A program made the translations under genes and the position numbers. A stretch of DNA of 64,000 bases from Actinopolyspora halophila DSM 43834. GTDB lineage: Bacteria; Actinomycetota; Actinomycetes; Mycobacteriales; Pseudonocardiaceae. The notes under the pieces were generated by a model, which was given only the letters and a program-made list of their open reading frames with translations, had not been told where the DNA came from and searched no databases. Shown in pieces: positions 45,089 through 53,736 of this stretch. The number at the start of each line of letters is the position of its first letter. The first letter of the stretch is position 1. The stretch lies in contig NZ_AQUI01000002.1 in NCBI RefSeq assembly GCF_000371785.1, positions 4,637,352-4,701,351 on the forward strand. Direction: 5' to 3'.

Positions 45089-46680
45089 ACGGGATGGCCG
45101 GAACGGGCGCACTCGTCAAACTGATCCTGCGCAGGGACCGGATACGCATCCCCGTGTGGATAGCCGGGGTGGCGGTCTTCCTGCTCGGCAGCGTGGCAAG
45201 CTTTCCCACCGCGTACGGGACGGCGGCCGAACGGCAGGCCAGGGCGACCCTGATGGACAACCCGGCCACCGTGGTGCTCACCGGCCCCGGTTTCGGCCGG
45301 GAGGACTACACCTACGGCGCGATGACCGCGAACGAGATGGGCGGGATGACGGCCGTGCTCATCGCGTTGATGAGCATCCTGCTCGTGATGCGGCACAGCA
45401 GGCACGAGGAGGAGAGCGGAAGGACCGAGCTGCTGCGCTCGGCCGTCGTCGGCCGCTACGCTCCGCCCGCCGCGGCACTGATCACCGTACTGGGAGTCAA
45501 CCTCCTGCTCGGACTGGTGCTCGGCCTGGGGCTGCCCGCCACACTGCCCGAGTTGAGCCTGTCCGGATCACTGCTGTTCGCGGCCGGGCTCACTTCGGTC
45601 GGATTCGTGTTCACCGCCGTGGCCGCCGTGACGGCCCAGTTGGTGGAGCACGGCCGCGCCGCGAGCGGCCTCGCCGGAGCCCTGCTGGCCGCGACCTTCG
45701 CCCTGCGCGGCGCGGGAGACCTCGGGGACGGAACGCTGTCCTGGTTGTCCCCCATCGGCTGGGCACAGCGCACCCGGGCCTACGTCGACGGCACCTGGTG
45801 GCCACTGGCCCCGGCACTGCTGCTGACGATCGTGCTGGTGATCCTCGCCTTCACGCTCCGCGGCCGCAGGGACGAAGGGGCCGGGCTCGTCCGGGGAGGT
45901 CTCGGCAGAACATCGGCGTCCGGCCTGCTGTCCGGCCCGTTCGCGCTGGCGTTGCGGCTGCAACGGGGAGCGCTGACGGGCTGGACGGTCGGCTTCGTCC
46001 TGTTCGGCGCTTTCGTGGGAACCATCGCTGAGCAGGCGGCCAGGTTCGTGGAGAGCAACGAGACCGCGCAACGCTTCTTCGCACAGAACGGGCAGGCGGA
46101 CTCGGCCGAGACCATGATCGCCACCTACATCTCGTTGATGGCCATGATCGCAGGCGGATTCGCCCTGCAGTCGGCCGGTCTGTCCCGTGCCGAGGAGTCG
46201 GCGGGACGGCTGGAGCCCCTGCTCGGAGGCACACCGCTGTCCCGAACCCGGTGGGCGGTGGCGAACCTGGCCGCCACGATCTCCGGCAGCGTACTGGTGC
46301 TGGGCGGGGGCGGACTGGGCGCGGGTCTCGTGTACGCGGCGGTCAGCGGGGACGTGAGCAACGTGCTCCGGGTGCTCGCCGCGGCCCTGGTGCACCTGCC
46401 CGCGGTGTGGGTGCTGGCCGGGATCGCCACGCTCCTGTTCGGGCTGGTGCCCGCAGTGAGCGGTCTCGGCTGGCTGGTGCTGGCCTGGGTCGTGTTCGTC
46501 GGGATGTTCGGCCCCCTGCTGCGGCTTCCCGACTGGCTCGCCGAGGTATCACCCTTCGCACACACCCCGATGCTGCCCACCGGGGAGCCGGAAGCCACAC
46601 CGCTGATCGCGCTGACCGCGACGGCGGTGGTCCTGATGGCGATCGGGGTCACCGCGTTCCGGCGACGCGACACGGCGTGA
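45085..46680 (+). CDS. ABC-2 type permease (tetronasin-resistance-like)
   Basis: 531 aa from ATG 45085. About 12 membrane helices in two halves, beginning [26 protein letters not shown] and containing [58 protein letters not shown] and [22 protein letters not shown]; the last two E-E-S-G-R-x-E motifs mark the two halves of this actinobacterial polyketide/tetronasin exporter family. It works with the upstream ATPase, probably in drug export. Confidence 0.9.
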   Translation: MNGMAGTGALVKLILRRDRIRIPVWIAGVAVFLLGSVASFPTAYGTAAERQARATLMDNPATVVLTGPGFGREDYTYGAMTANEMGGMTAVLIALMSILLVMRHSRHEEESGRTELLRSAVVGRYAPPAAALITVLGVNLLLGLVLGLGLPATLPELSLSGSLLFAAGLTSVGFVFTAVAAVTAQLVEHGRAASGLAGALLAATFALRGAGDLGDGTLSWLSPIGWAQRTRAYVDGTWWPLAPALLLTIVLVILAFTLRGRRDEGAGLVRGGLGRTSASGLLSGPFALALRLQRGALTGWTVGFVLFGAFVGTIAEQAARFVESNETAQRFFAQNGQADSAETMIATYISLMAMIAGGFALQSAGLSRAEESAGRLEPLLGGTPLSRTRWAVANLAATISGSVLVLGGGGLGAGLVYAAVSGDVSNVLRVLAAALVHLPAVWVLAGIATLLFGLVPAVSGLGWLVLAWVVFVGMFGPLLRLPDWLAEVSPFAHTPMLPTGEPEATPLIALTATAVVLMAIGVTAFRRRDTA

Positions 46681-46689
46681 CCGGCGGTC

Positions 46690-46731
46690 GGAGCGGCCGG
46701 TGCCGGAACGACTCCGCGCACCGGCCGTTCC
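46690..46731. terminator. Bidirectional hairpin terminator
   Basis: A 14-bp stem with one mismatch (46690-46703 with 46718-46731, core CGGCCGGTGC) between the convergent ABC permease and Gly-rich protein genes. Confidence 0.7.
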
Positions 46732-46807
46732 GGTGAGTGGGGTGCGGGCAACCACCCGGAAGGCGCTCGACTCCGGGACGCCGAACGGGGGACGGGCGCG
46801 GGAGGAC

Positions 46808-47122
46808 TCAGCAGCCTCCCCCACCACCTCCGCCTCCGCCGGAGCCACCGCCGCCGCAACCACCTGCGCCGCCACCTCCACCACCGGGGCCGCCACCTCC
46901 ACCACCGGGGCCGCCACCTCCGACGGCTCCGCCGCCTCCGGCGAAGTGGGCGTGGCCCCCGCTTCGGGACGAGGAGCGGTAACCCGCGTAACCAACCCGG
47001 GTGGGAGTCCACTGGTCACCGCGCTTCGGGGTGTTCGCCCGGAACGCGGTGACCAGCATGACGACCAGGAACAGCGCCAGGAGCAGCACGGGGGCACCGA
47101 CCACGAACAAGGCCTGTGACAC
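46808..47122 (-). CDS. Small membrane protein with Gly-rich, Cys-ended tail
   Basis: 104 aa from GTG 47122, with GAGGTGAG upstream. One N-terminal membrane helix (LFVVGAPVLLLALFLVVMLVTAF) is followed by a short basic stretch and about 45 residues that are almost entirely glycine, with two prolines and two cysteines, ending in GGC. Similar Gly-tailed single-pass proteins exist in actinobacteria with no known role. Codon bias supports translation of this frame. Confidence 0.65.
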   Translation of the reverse strand: MSQALFVVGAPVLLLALFLVVMLVTAFRANTPKRGDQWTPTRVGYAGYRSSSRSGGHAHFAGGGGAVGGGGPGGGGGGPGGGGGGAGGCGGGGSGGGGGGGGGC

Positions 47123-47255
47123 GACAACTCACCTCGCTACGGCAACACGGGCTCGAAAGCACGGAGCATACGCGCGCAGCCGCCGATTCGGGGCGAATCA
47201 GACGATCCGCAACCCGGTTGCCGCAACCCGTCCACCCACGACACCCGGCCCAGAC

Positions 47256-47277
47256 GGACGTTTCGCGCGAAACGTCC
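47256..47277. promoter_or_regulatory. 22-bp perfect palindrome, core GTTTCGCGCGAAAC
   Basis: GGACGTTTCGC followed by its exact reverse complement. Only 10 bp past the stop codon of pcrA. A second copy of the 18-bp core ACGTTTCGCGCGAAACGT occurs at 60268-60285. It differs from the ParB site parS (core GTTTCACGTGAAAC) at two symmetric positions. Confidence 0.7.
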
Positions 47278-47287
47278 CGAGTTCCGG

Positions 47288-49759
47288 TCAGAGCTTGACC
47301 AGTGGAACGCTGCCGATCAGCATCAACCGCAAGGTCCCGGAGTTGCCGAAGTCGATGGTCGCGGTGGCGCGTACACCTTCGCCCTCCGTGGACAGCACCG
47401 TGCCCAATCCGTACTTGTCGTGGTTGACCCTGTCCCCTTCGGCCAGCTTGATCGGCACCGCCTTCTTCCAGTCGGAGGCCGTGGAAGCACGTTCCGCCCC
47501 ACCTCCGGACCTCTTGCCGTCCGCGCCGTCCTTCGGTGACCAGCTGCCACGCTCACGCGGTGCCGAACGCTCGTGTTCGACCCTGCGCCACTCCACGAGG
47601 TGCTCCGGAATCTCGGGGATGAACCGGGACGCCGGATTGGTCATCGGCTGTCCCCACGCGGAACGCATCAGGGCACGGGAGAGGTACAACCGCCTCTTGG
47701 CGCGGGTGATCCCCACGTAGGCGAGCCGTCGCTCCTCGGAAAGCTCCGCGGCATCGCCCAGCGCCCTGGTGTGCGGGAAGATTCCGTCCTCCCAGCCCAC
47801 GGCGAAGACGACGGGGAACTCGAGCCCCTTCGCCGTGTGCAACGTCATCAACGTGACCAGGCCGTCCCCGTTCTCCGGGAGCGCGTCCGCGTCGGCGACC
47901 AGCGACACCCGCTCCAGGAAGGCCCCGAGGGAGTCGTCGGGCAGTCCCTGGTCCGCGTCCTGATCCGCGGGGACCGCTTCACCGACCTCGGAGTCCCCGG
48001 TGGAATCGGCCGCGGTCTCCCGAGCGGCGGTCCGCGTCTCGCCGAACTCCCGCGCCACGGCGATCAGCTCGTCCAGGTTCTCCACCCTGCTCGCGTCCTG
48101 CGGGTCCTCGCTGCTCTCCAGCTCGGCCCGGTAGCCGGTGCGGGCGAACAGGGTTTGCAGCAGGTCGGCGACCTCCGTCGTGGGAACGAGCTCGCGCAAC
48201 TCGTCCAGCAGGTCCACGAAACCGGCCACCGCCCGCGCCGCACGCGAGTTCAACCGCGTGATCTCGCCGCGTGCGCCGTGCCGCAGAGCCGTCGCGAAGG
48301 AGATCCGCTCCTGGTCGGCGTACTCGGAAAGCACCGTCTCCGCGCGCTGACCGATACCCCGCTTGGGAACGTTGAGTATCCGGCGCAGACTCACGGTGTC
48401 CTCCGGGTTGTCCAACACCCGCAGGTAGGCCAGCGCGTCGCGGATCTCGCGGCGCTCGTAGAAGCGCACCCCGCCGATCACCCTGTAGGGCAGGCCGAGG
48501 CGGATGAACACCTCCTCGAACACGCGCGACTGGTTGTTGGTGCGGTAGAACACCGCGATGTCGTTGAAGGTGGCCTCGCCGGAGTCGACCAGCCGGTCGA
48601 TCTCGGCGGCCACGAAGGCCGCTTCGTCGTGCTCGTTGTCGGCCACGTAACCGACCAGGGACTCTCCCTCACCGGCCTCGCTCCACAGCCGCTTCTCCCT
48701 GCGGCCCGTGTTCGACCTGATCACCGAGTTGGCCGCGGACAGGATCGTCTGCGTGGATCGGTAGTTCTGTTCGAGCACGATGGTGTGCGCCTGCGGGTAG
48801 TCGCGCTCGAACTCCTCGATGTTGCGGATCGTGGCGCCGCGGAAGGCGTAGATCGACTGGTCGGCGTCGCCGACGACGCACAGCTCCCCCGGGGGCGTGC
48901 CCTCCGCGCTCGTTTCCGTGCCGACCAGTTCGCGGACCAGGGAGTACTGGGCGTGGTTGGTGTCCTGGTACTCGTCGACGAGGATGTGGCGGAAACGGCG
49001 CCGGTAGTGTTCGGCGACGGCCGGATGGTCCCGCAGCAGCATGACGGTGCGCATGATCAGGTCGTCGAAGTCGAGCGCGTTGGACTCGCCCAGCCGGCGC
49101 TGGTAGGCGGCGTAGACCTCGGCGACCTTGCGCTCCAGGTCGTTGCCCGCCCGTTCCGCGGCCGTGGCCGGGTCGACGAGCTCGTTCTTCAGGTTGGATA
49201 TCTGCCCTGCCAGGGTGCGCACCGGGTAGCGCTTGGAGTCCAGTTCGAGGTCCCTGCTCACCAGGGTGATCAGCCGACGCGAATCGTCCGCGTCGTAGAT
49301 CGAGAAATTGCTGGAGAGGCCGAGCACGCCTGCTTCGCGGCGCAGGACGCGCACGCACATCGAGTGGAAGGTGGACACCCACATCGCGTTGGCGCGACGC
49401 CCCACCAGTTCGGCCACGCGTTCCTTCATCTCGACGGCGGCCTTGTTGGTGAACGTGATCGCCATTATCTGCCCGGGATGCGCACCGCGCGCGTCCAGCA
49501 GGTGGGCGATCCGATGGGTGAGCACCTTGGTCTTGCCCGAGCCCGCCCCGGCCACGACCAGCAGCGGTGATCCGCTGTGCAGCACCGCCTCCCGCTGCTG
49601 CGGGTTCATCTCGTCGAGCAACAGTTCTCCCGTTCGTTCCTCCCGCGCGTGTAGCGCGCTGCCGTGCCTCCCGGCGGGGTCCTCCCCCGTTCTCGCCGGG
49701 GAGTTGGTTCCCTCGGAGTGGCTCGGGCCTTCGGCGGGGACGTCGAACAGGGTGCTCAT
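47288..49759 (-). CDS. pcrA: ATP-dependent DNA helicase PcrA/UvrD
   Basis: 823-aa superfamily 1 3'-5' helicase, starting ATG 49759. Motifs in order: Q-motif MNPQQREAV, Ia/Walker A VAGAGSGKTKVLTHRIA, TFTNKAAVEMKERV, Walker B LVDEYQDTNHAQY, motif III GDADQSIYAFRGA, motif IV EQNYRSTQTIL, motif V TLHTAKGLEFPVVF, motif VI VGITRAKRRLYL. The C-terminal KLAEGDRVNHDKYGLGTVL is the Tudor-like PcrA tail that binds RNA polymerase. Role in repair and replication-transcription conflict. Confidence 0.95.
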   Translation of the reverse strand: MSTLFDVPAEGPSHSEGTNSPARTGEDPAGRHGSALHAREERTGELLLDEMNPQQREAVLHSGSPLLVVAGAGSGKTKVLTHRIAHLLDARGAHPGQIMAITFTNKAAVEMKERVAELVGRRANAMWVSTFHSMCVRVLRREAGVLGLSSNFSIYDADDSRRLITLVSRDLELDSKRYPVRTLAGQISNLKNELVDPATAAERAGNDLERKVAEVYAAYQRRLGESNALDFDDLIMRTVMLLRDHPAVAEHYRRRFRHILVDEYQDTNHAQYSLVRELVGTETSAEGTPPGELCVVGDADQSIYAFRGATIRNIEEFERDYPQAHTIVLEQNYRSTQTILSAANSVIRSNTGRREKRLWSEAGEGESLVGYVADNEHDEAAFVAAEIDRLVDSGEATFNDIAVFYRTNNQSRVFEEVFIRLGLPYRVIGGVRFYERREIRDALAYLRVLDNPEDTVSLRRILNVPKRGIGQRAETVLSEYADQERISFATALRHGARGEITRLNSRAARAVAGFVDLLDELRELVPTTEVADLLQTLFARTGYRAELESSEDPQDASRVENLDELIAVAREFGETRTAARETAADSTGDSEVGEAVPADQDADQGLPDDSLGAFLERVSLVADADALPENGDGLVTLMTLHTAKGLEFPVVFAVGWEDGIFPHTRALGDAAELSEERRLAYVGITRAKRRLYLSRALMRSAWGQPMTNPASRFIPEIPEHLVEWRRVEHERSAPRERGSWSPKDGADGKRSGGGAERASTASDWKKAVPIKLAEGDRVNHDKYGLGTVLSTEGEGVRATATIDFGNSGTLRLMLIGSVPLVKL

Positions 49760-49975
49760 CGGTAGTTCAGAGTACCGCCCGCCCCGGTGGGCGCCGACGA
49801 CAACCGCACCGGAACTCAGCTGCCTGGGCCCCCACGCGCAACGAGATTCCGCGGTGCGTTGTTCCACCGCCCCCGACTCCCCGGTCGGAGCGAACGCGAC
49901 CGGGAGGGGTTTCCCCCGAAAGGCGGAGCACTGTCGCCTTGGCCGAGGAACGACTCCGTGTGGCACACTGGGTGT

Positions 49976-50038
49976 GTGCTTACGCGGCTTTACCAGTTTT
50001 TCTACGGGCGCAGGACTCCGGCGCCCGTAGCTGTGTGA
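49976..50038 (+). CDS. Tyr/Phe-rich leader peptide of chorismate mutase
   Basis: 20-aa open frame, GTG start, containing LYQFFYG: Tyr6, Phe8, Phe9 and Tyr10 in five residues, then TGA at 50036. A -35 TTGGCC (49940) and -10-like CACACT (49964-49969) place the transcript start at or near the GTG, so it would be leaderless, as known for some actinobacterial leader peptides. The downstream gene makes prephenate, the precursor of exactly phenylalanine and tyrosine. Together with the hairpins that follow, this is a classical attenuation leader. Confidence 0.75.
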   Translation: MLTRLYQFFYGRRTPAPVAV

Positions 50039-50079
50039 GCTCCATATCTACGACGCCCCGGAGTCCTCGGACCCGGGGC
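50002..50079 (+). promoter_or_regulatory. Transcription attenuator with alternative hairpins
   Basis: Segment 1 CTACGGGCGC (50002-50011) pairs perfectly with 50021-50030. Segment 2 (50012-50030) can instead pair with segment 3 (50048-50067): ten contiguous pairs (AGGACTCCGG with CCGGAGTCCT) plus five more across an internal loop. Segment 3 can instead form the terminator-like hairpin 50055-50079 (GCCCCGG/CCGGGGC with inner GTC/GAC, one bulged A). A ribosome stalled at the Phe/Tyr codons would cover segment 1, favour 2:3 and prevent 3:4. No U tract follows the last hairpin. Confidence 0.72.
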
Positions 50080-50127
50080 CTTCGCGTATCCGGGTCGAGG
50101 TCTAGGGCCGACGAGCCGGAGGACGAA

Positions 50128-50436
50128 GTGAACACGCCTGTGGACAGCGATCAGAGCAACGCCGAAACACCCGAATCCGAGTGGCCCGCCGACGAGAGTT
50201 CCGGCGAGGATCTTCGGGAGGAGATCGACCACCTCGACGAGGAGATCCTGCGGCTGGTCAAACGCCGCGCCGAGGTCTCCCACCGCATAGGTGCCGAACG
50301 GATGGCGGCCGGAGGTCCCCGCATCGTCTACAACCGCGAGATGGACGTGCTCGCGCGCTACCGCGAACTCGGCCCCGAGGGGCGTGAGCTGGCCATGCTC
50401 CTGCTCCGGCTCGGGCGCGGCAGGCTCGGCCACTGA
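50128..50436 (+). CDS. Chorismate mutase (AroQ type)
   Basis: 102 aa from GTG 50128, behind GGAGGA. The AroQ fold reads LREEIDHLDEEILRLVKRRAEVSHRIGAERMAAGGPRIVYNREMDVLARYRELG (given for position, about residues 25-80), with the catalytic Arg near the start, Lys in VKRR and the R-x-x-x-V/L-Y-x-R-E motif before the last helix. It converts chorismate to prephenate. Expression appears to be controlled by the leader peptide and attenuator just upstream. Confidence 0.9.
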   Translation: MNTPVDSDQSNAETPESEWPADESSGEDLREEIDHLDEEILRLVKRRAEVSHRIGAERMAAGGPRIVYNREMDVLARYRELGPEGRELAMLLLRLGRGRLGH

Positions 50437-50504
50437 ACTCGCGAACGGGGGACCTAGCGGTGAAGCCGCTTGCAGCCTTCCAAGCAGCAGGCACCGCCGC
50501 GGGT

Positions 50505-50596
50505 TCTCGGACGAGTGCCCGGCGAGGACGGCCCCGACGTTGTGTAGGACCGCTACCCGAGGTCGGGGACCCCGCAGCCGGGCGCCGATCCGAGGT
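50505..50596. repeat. Structured intergenic repeat, copy 4
   Basis: Outer stem CTCGGA (50506-50511)/TCCGAG (50589-50594) and GCCCGGC (50517-50523)/GCCGGGC (50577-50583); inner stem CCCCGAC (50532-50538)/GTCGGGG (50562-50568); apex GTAGGACCGCTAC. Compared with copy 2b both arms of each stem have changed together. It fills the convergent gap between chorismate mutase and the SDR gene. Confidence 0.8.
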
Positions 50597-50640
50597 CCCC
50601 CCGCACCACTTGAGCGAACCGAGGCGAAAACTTCGACACC

Positions 50641-51432
50641 TCAGTATGCTGTCCGACCACCGTCCATCGGAAACGAGGAACCGGTGACGGAAACGGCCGA
50701 GTCACCACACAGCCAGACGGCCAGTTCGGCGACCTCTTCCGGCTCGACCAGCCGTTTCACCGGGGTCCTCGCCAGCAGCACGTCGTCGATCACCTGTTCG
50801 CGCGGCACCCGGTGACGCACCGCGTGCTCGCTCACCTGCTGCTCGACGAGGGGGGTGCGAACATATCCCGGACAGATGCAGTTCGACGTGACCCCGTGCT
50901 CGGCTCCCTCCACCGCGACGGTCTTCGACAGTCCCTCGAGGCCGTGCTTGGCCGTGACGTACGCGCTTTTCAGCGGAGAGGCCCGTAATCCGTGGACCGA
51001 CGATATGTTGACGATGCGGCCCCAACCCCTGCGATACATCCCGGGCAGAGCCGCGCGGATGATCCGGAACGGCGCCTGGACCATGACGTCCAACAACAGC
51101 GAGAACATCTCCGGCGGGTACTGGTGCACGGGCGCCACGTGCTGAAGACCGGCGTTGTTGATCACTATGTCGACGTCCTCACCCAGCCCGGCGACGGCCT
51201 CGGGCTCGGAGAGGTCCACGACGGTGTGCCGAGCACCGATCTCGGAGGCGACCGTCTCCAGCGATTCGGCCGCGCGGTCTGCGAGCAGCACATCGGCACC
51301 CGTCTTCGCCAGTCTCCTGGACACGGCAGCGCCGATCCCGCTTCCCGCCCCGGTAACGAGCGCCCGCTTGCCCGCCAGTTCTCCCGCGGATCCTGCTTGT
51401 GGCCGGAACGCGGCAGCCGAGCTCTCACCCAT
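50641..51432 (-). CDS. 3-hydroxybutyrate dehydrogenase-like SDR
   Basis: 263 aa. Classical SDR motifs: LVTGAGSGIGAAVSRRLA (NAD site), INNAGLQHVAPVHQ, the catalytic Ser in VNISSVHGLRASP, YVTAKHG (YxxxK) and CPGYVRTPLVEQQV. The LQHVAPVH and VHGLRASPLKSAYV segments match the bacterial 3-hydroxybutyrate dehydrogenase subfamily, which interconverts 3-hydroxybutyrate and acetoacetate. The gene is alone. Confidence 0.85.
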   Translation of the reverse strand: MGESSAAAFRPQAGSAGELAGKRALVTGAGSGIGAAVSRRLAKTGADVLLADRAAESLETVASEIGARHTVVDLSEPEAVAGLGEDVDIVINNAGLQHVAPVHQYPPEMFSLLLDVMVQAPFRIIRAALPGMYRRGWGRIVNISSVHGLRASPLKSAYVTAKHGLEGLSKTVAVEGAEHGVTSNCICPGYVRTPLVEQQVSEHAVRHRVPREQVIDDVLLARTPVKRLVEPEEVAELAVWLCGDSAVSVTGSSFPMDGGRTAY

Positions 51433-51603
51433 ATCAGCAAACTAGTGGTGATTTCGGTTCTGTCCAACAGCCGCTCAGGGGTTTTCACTGCGGCATCCGA
51501 TGGTCGTTCCACCGATTCACCCGGAACGGCCGAGCCCGAACGGAACACCTCGATCGGGAAATCCGTTGTACCCAACGGCCGCGGCAGCGGGCAGACTGAA
51601 CGC

Positions 51604-51921
51604 ATGGGCACGATTGTCGATGTGGTCGCTTTTCTGGTCACTCTCCTGGCCGTGTTGGCCGCGGCGGGGCACGCGGGTTACCTCGCCCTGCTTTCCAGCG
51701 CGGCCCGGAAGCGCCCCGGTGGGCAGACCGCAGTGAACTTCACCAAGAAACGCGCTCCCGTCGCGGGAGTGACTCTGGGGCTCGGTCTGCTGGCACTGCT
51801 GATCTCCAGCGGCGGCGTCACGGCCGATGTCCTCGCGATCCTGCTCGGTGGCGGAGCGGGCATCGGCTCGATGACGGCGCTGCGCAGCACGCAGGCGGAC
51901 TTTCACGCGGGACGTTATTGA
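51604..51921 (+). CDS. Small membrane protein of unknown function
   Basis: 105 aa from ATG 51604. Two membrane helices: one at the N-terminus (VVAFLVTLLAVLAAAGHAGYLALL) and one near residues 55-90 (LGLGLLALLISSGGVTADVLAILLGGGAGI). No domain recognised. Confidence 0.6.
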   Translation: MGTIVDVVAFLVTLLAVLAAAGHAGYLALLSSAARKRPGGQTAVNFTKKRAPVAGVTLGLGLLALLISSGGVTADVLAILLGGGAGIGSMTALRSTQADFHAGRY

Positions 51922-52331
51922 GAGGAGGTCCCCGGTTCGGTTCGCTCGAGCGGTGCGGGGGCGGCGCGAACTGCTCAGGGTGACTCGCGAGTGGCTGCGC
52001 CGCTTGCCTGATGACCGGCCCCGACGGAGCAAGGGGTCGCCCAAACCGAACCGGGCCGCCCCCGCCGTCGCACGGTCCCCTGGTGAACACGATCGGGTCA
52101 TCCACTCCACGTGTTCCCGTGCTCGCCCTCCCGCTGTCCCGCTACCACCGTGCCGGTGACGACTCCTTTTCGCGGGAACACCGTGACCCCCGCGCGAACA
52201 CCCACCGGTAACCGGTCCCCATCGGGGGAACGCACTTCCCGCGAACAGAGCACACAACCGAGCAGTAACCACCGATCGTGCCCAATACGACCCGTTGCGT
52301 AACGGATCATGGTTCCCCCTAGCCTGTCTCC
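51922..52331. other. Intergenic, no gene seen
   Basis: 410 bp with no recognisable gene. It ends in a promoter-like region: TTGCGT at 52295-52300 and TAGCCT at 52320-52325, 6 bp before ATG 52332. Confidence 0.45.
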
Positions 52332-52496
52332 ATGACAGCCGAGCAAGATCATCCTTCCGCCCTGTCCCAGCGAACGCTCGTGGGCACCGTCCACTCCGGT
52401 CGCATCGACTCCGGGAGCACTGGAACCCGTACGGAGCGCCGCCACGGTTCCGCGAACCGACTGCCCGACCCCTTCCGGACGGCAAGCACGGCCTGA
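52332..52496 (+). CDS. Possible leaderless 54-aa small ORF
   Basis: Starts at ATG 52332 six bases after a TAGCCT -10-like box, so the mRNA may begin at the ATG. It ends 30 bp before the next gene's ATG. The peptide is hydrophilic (MTAEQDHPSALSQRTLVGTV at the start), with no recognisable domain. It could be a small protein or an upstream ORF that couples translation to the next gene. Confidence 0.3.
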   Translation: MTAEQDHPSALSQRTLVGTVHSGRIDSGSTGTRTERRHGSANRLPDPFRTASTA

Positions 52497-52525
52497 ACGC
52501 GAGACGGGACGGAAAGTCGGTTGCG

Positions 52526-53527
52526 ATGGACAGCGCCAAACCGAACGGCTGGTCGGGAGAACTCGACGACTCCCCCGAAGACACCCCTGGTCCGCAGGGA
52601 AGCGCCCCGGAACGACGGTGTGTGCGCCTCGCGGAGTGTCGTGCGGGTAGAGCGGGACCGCCGTCCGCCGGGGGATCCGCCTCCGCTCCCGCGGAGGCGG
52701 ACGACGTGTTGCAGAAGTTCGACCTCGGCATGGTCCCCGCGTCGGTGACACCACCACGGACCTGGCGACGAGCCGGGTGGTTCGCCGTGCTGTCCTCCGT
52801 CGCCACCCTCGGCGGGATCGTGCTCGCCACGGTCGCCCTCGCCCCGAAGGAGCCGCTCCACCACACGGCCGAGGTGCCGCACATGCCGCGCGGTCACGAC
52901 TACCCCCGGCCCGCCGCGCTGAACGATCCGAGCGTCCCCGGCGGATGCGTCCCCGTGCCCCCGCTGCGAACGCCGGGGTCTGCCGAGCCCTCCCCCACGG
53001 AAACGACCACCTCACCGGAAAGCACGAACGTCCGGGCCGTCTCCCCCCGCCACGGGGCCCCGAAGCTCGCCCCTGGGGAGGATTCCGCACCGCACTCCGC
53101 GGAAAGCGGCTCCCGACCGCCGGAGCCACGGCCGGAGCGACAGGTACCGACGGGCACGGAGCCCACCAGCTCGCGCCCCACCACCTCGGATTCCGTCACC
53201 GCGCTGGCGGAGCAGCAGTATGCCGGGACGACGAGCTGGTCACGGATGCACGAACTCACCGAACGGTATTTCTCCAACATCGCGGCGGGGGAACTTCGCA
53301 GTGCCCACCGCATGACGGGCGGACGACTGCGCCGCGCGGACTTCGCGGACTTCGCCGCTCCTTACACGGGTGCGGACGGGATCGCGGTCGTGGCCACCAC
53401 CGCGGCCGCGGACAGCACGGTGACCGAACTGCGCATCGAACGGGACGGAGCGACCCGGACGATCCACCGGCGCTTGGGGTTCGACGCGGACCGACGCCGG
53501 GTGGTCGCCGACGTCCCCGCGAGTTGA
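52526..53527 (+). CDS. Membrane-anchored protein with C-terminal ectodomain
   Basis: 333 aa from ATG 52526. A cytoplasmic N-terminal part (about 90 residues) is followed by one membrane helix (WFAVLSSVATLGGIVLATVAL), a Ser/Thr/Pro/Glu-rich linker, and a C-terminal globular domain of about 110 residues (MHELTERYFSNIAAGELRSAHRMTG through TRTIHRRLGFDADRRRVVADV). That domain resembles NTF2-like or lipoprotein-type ectodomains found on receptor kinases. It stands upstream of two kinases and of a protein of similar layout. Confidence 0.6.
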   Translation: MDSAKPNGWSGELDDSPEDTPGPQGSAPERRCVRLAECRAGRAGPPSAGGSASAPAEADDVLQKFDLGMVPASVTPPRTWRRAGWFAVLSSVATLGGIVLATVALAPKEPLHHTAEVPHMPRGHDYPRPAALNDPSVPGGCVPVPPLRTPGSAEPSPTETTTSPESTNVRAVSPRHGAPKLAPGEDSAPHSAESGSRPPEPRPERQVPTGTEPTSSRPTTSDSVTALAEQQYAGTTSWSRMHELTERYFSNIAAGELRSAHRMTGGRLRRADFADFAAPYTGADGIAVVATTAAADSTVTELRIERDGATRTIHRRLGFDADRRRVVADVPAS

Positions 53528-53736
53528 CCGGAGCCCGGCGGTTCGGTCGTCGTGAGTTGCTGCTCGGACGGGTTCCGCGGCGCCACCCGCGCCGGGACAC
53601 CGGGCTCGACAGCAGCACGCCCCCTGGCCAACAGCCCCTCACCACCGGAAAGGAACAGGACATTCCGAGATCACCGGAGCGGGAGCCCGCGCAGGCCCCC
53701 GAGCAGCCTCACGAGGACGGAGCCGGCGACCGATCG

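Noticed and set aside
47256-47277. Canonical parS site
   Set aside because: The palindrome resembles parS but differs at two symmetric core positions, so it is reported as an unknown palindrome rather than parS.
51953-52159. Short ORF in the 51.9-52.3 kb gap
   Set aside because: No ribosome binding site, no domain, Arg/Pro-rich composition expected of noncoding high-GC sequence.
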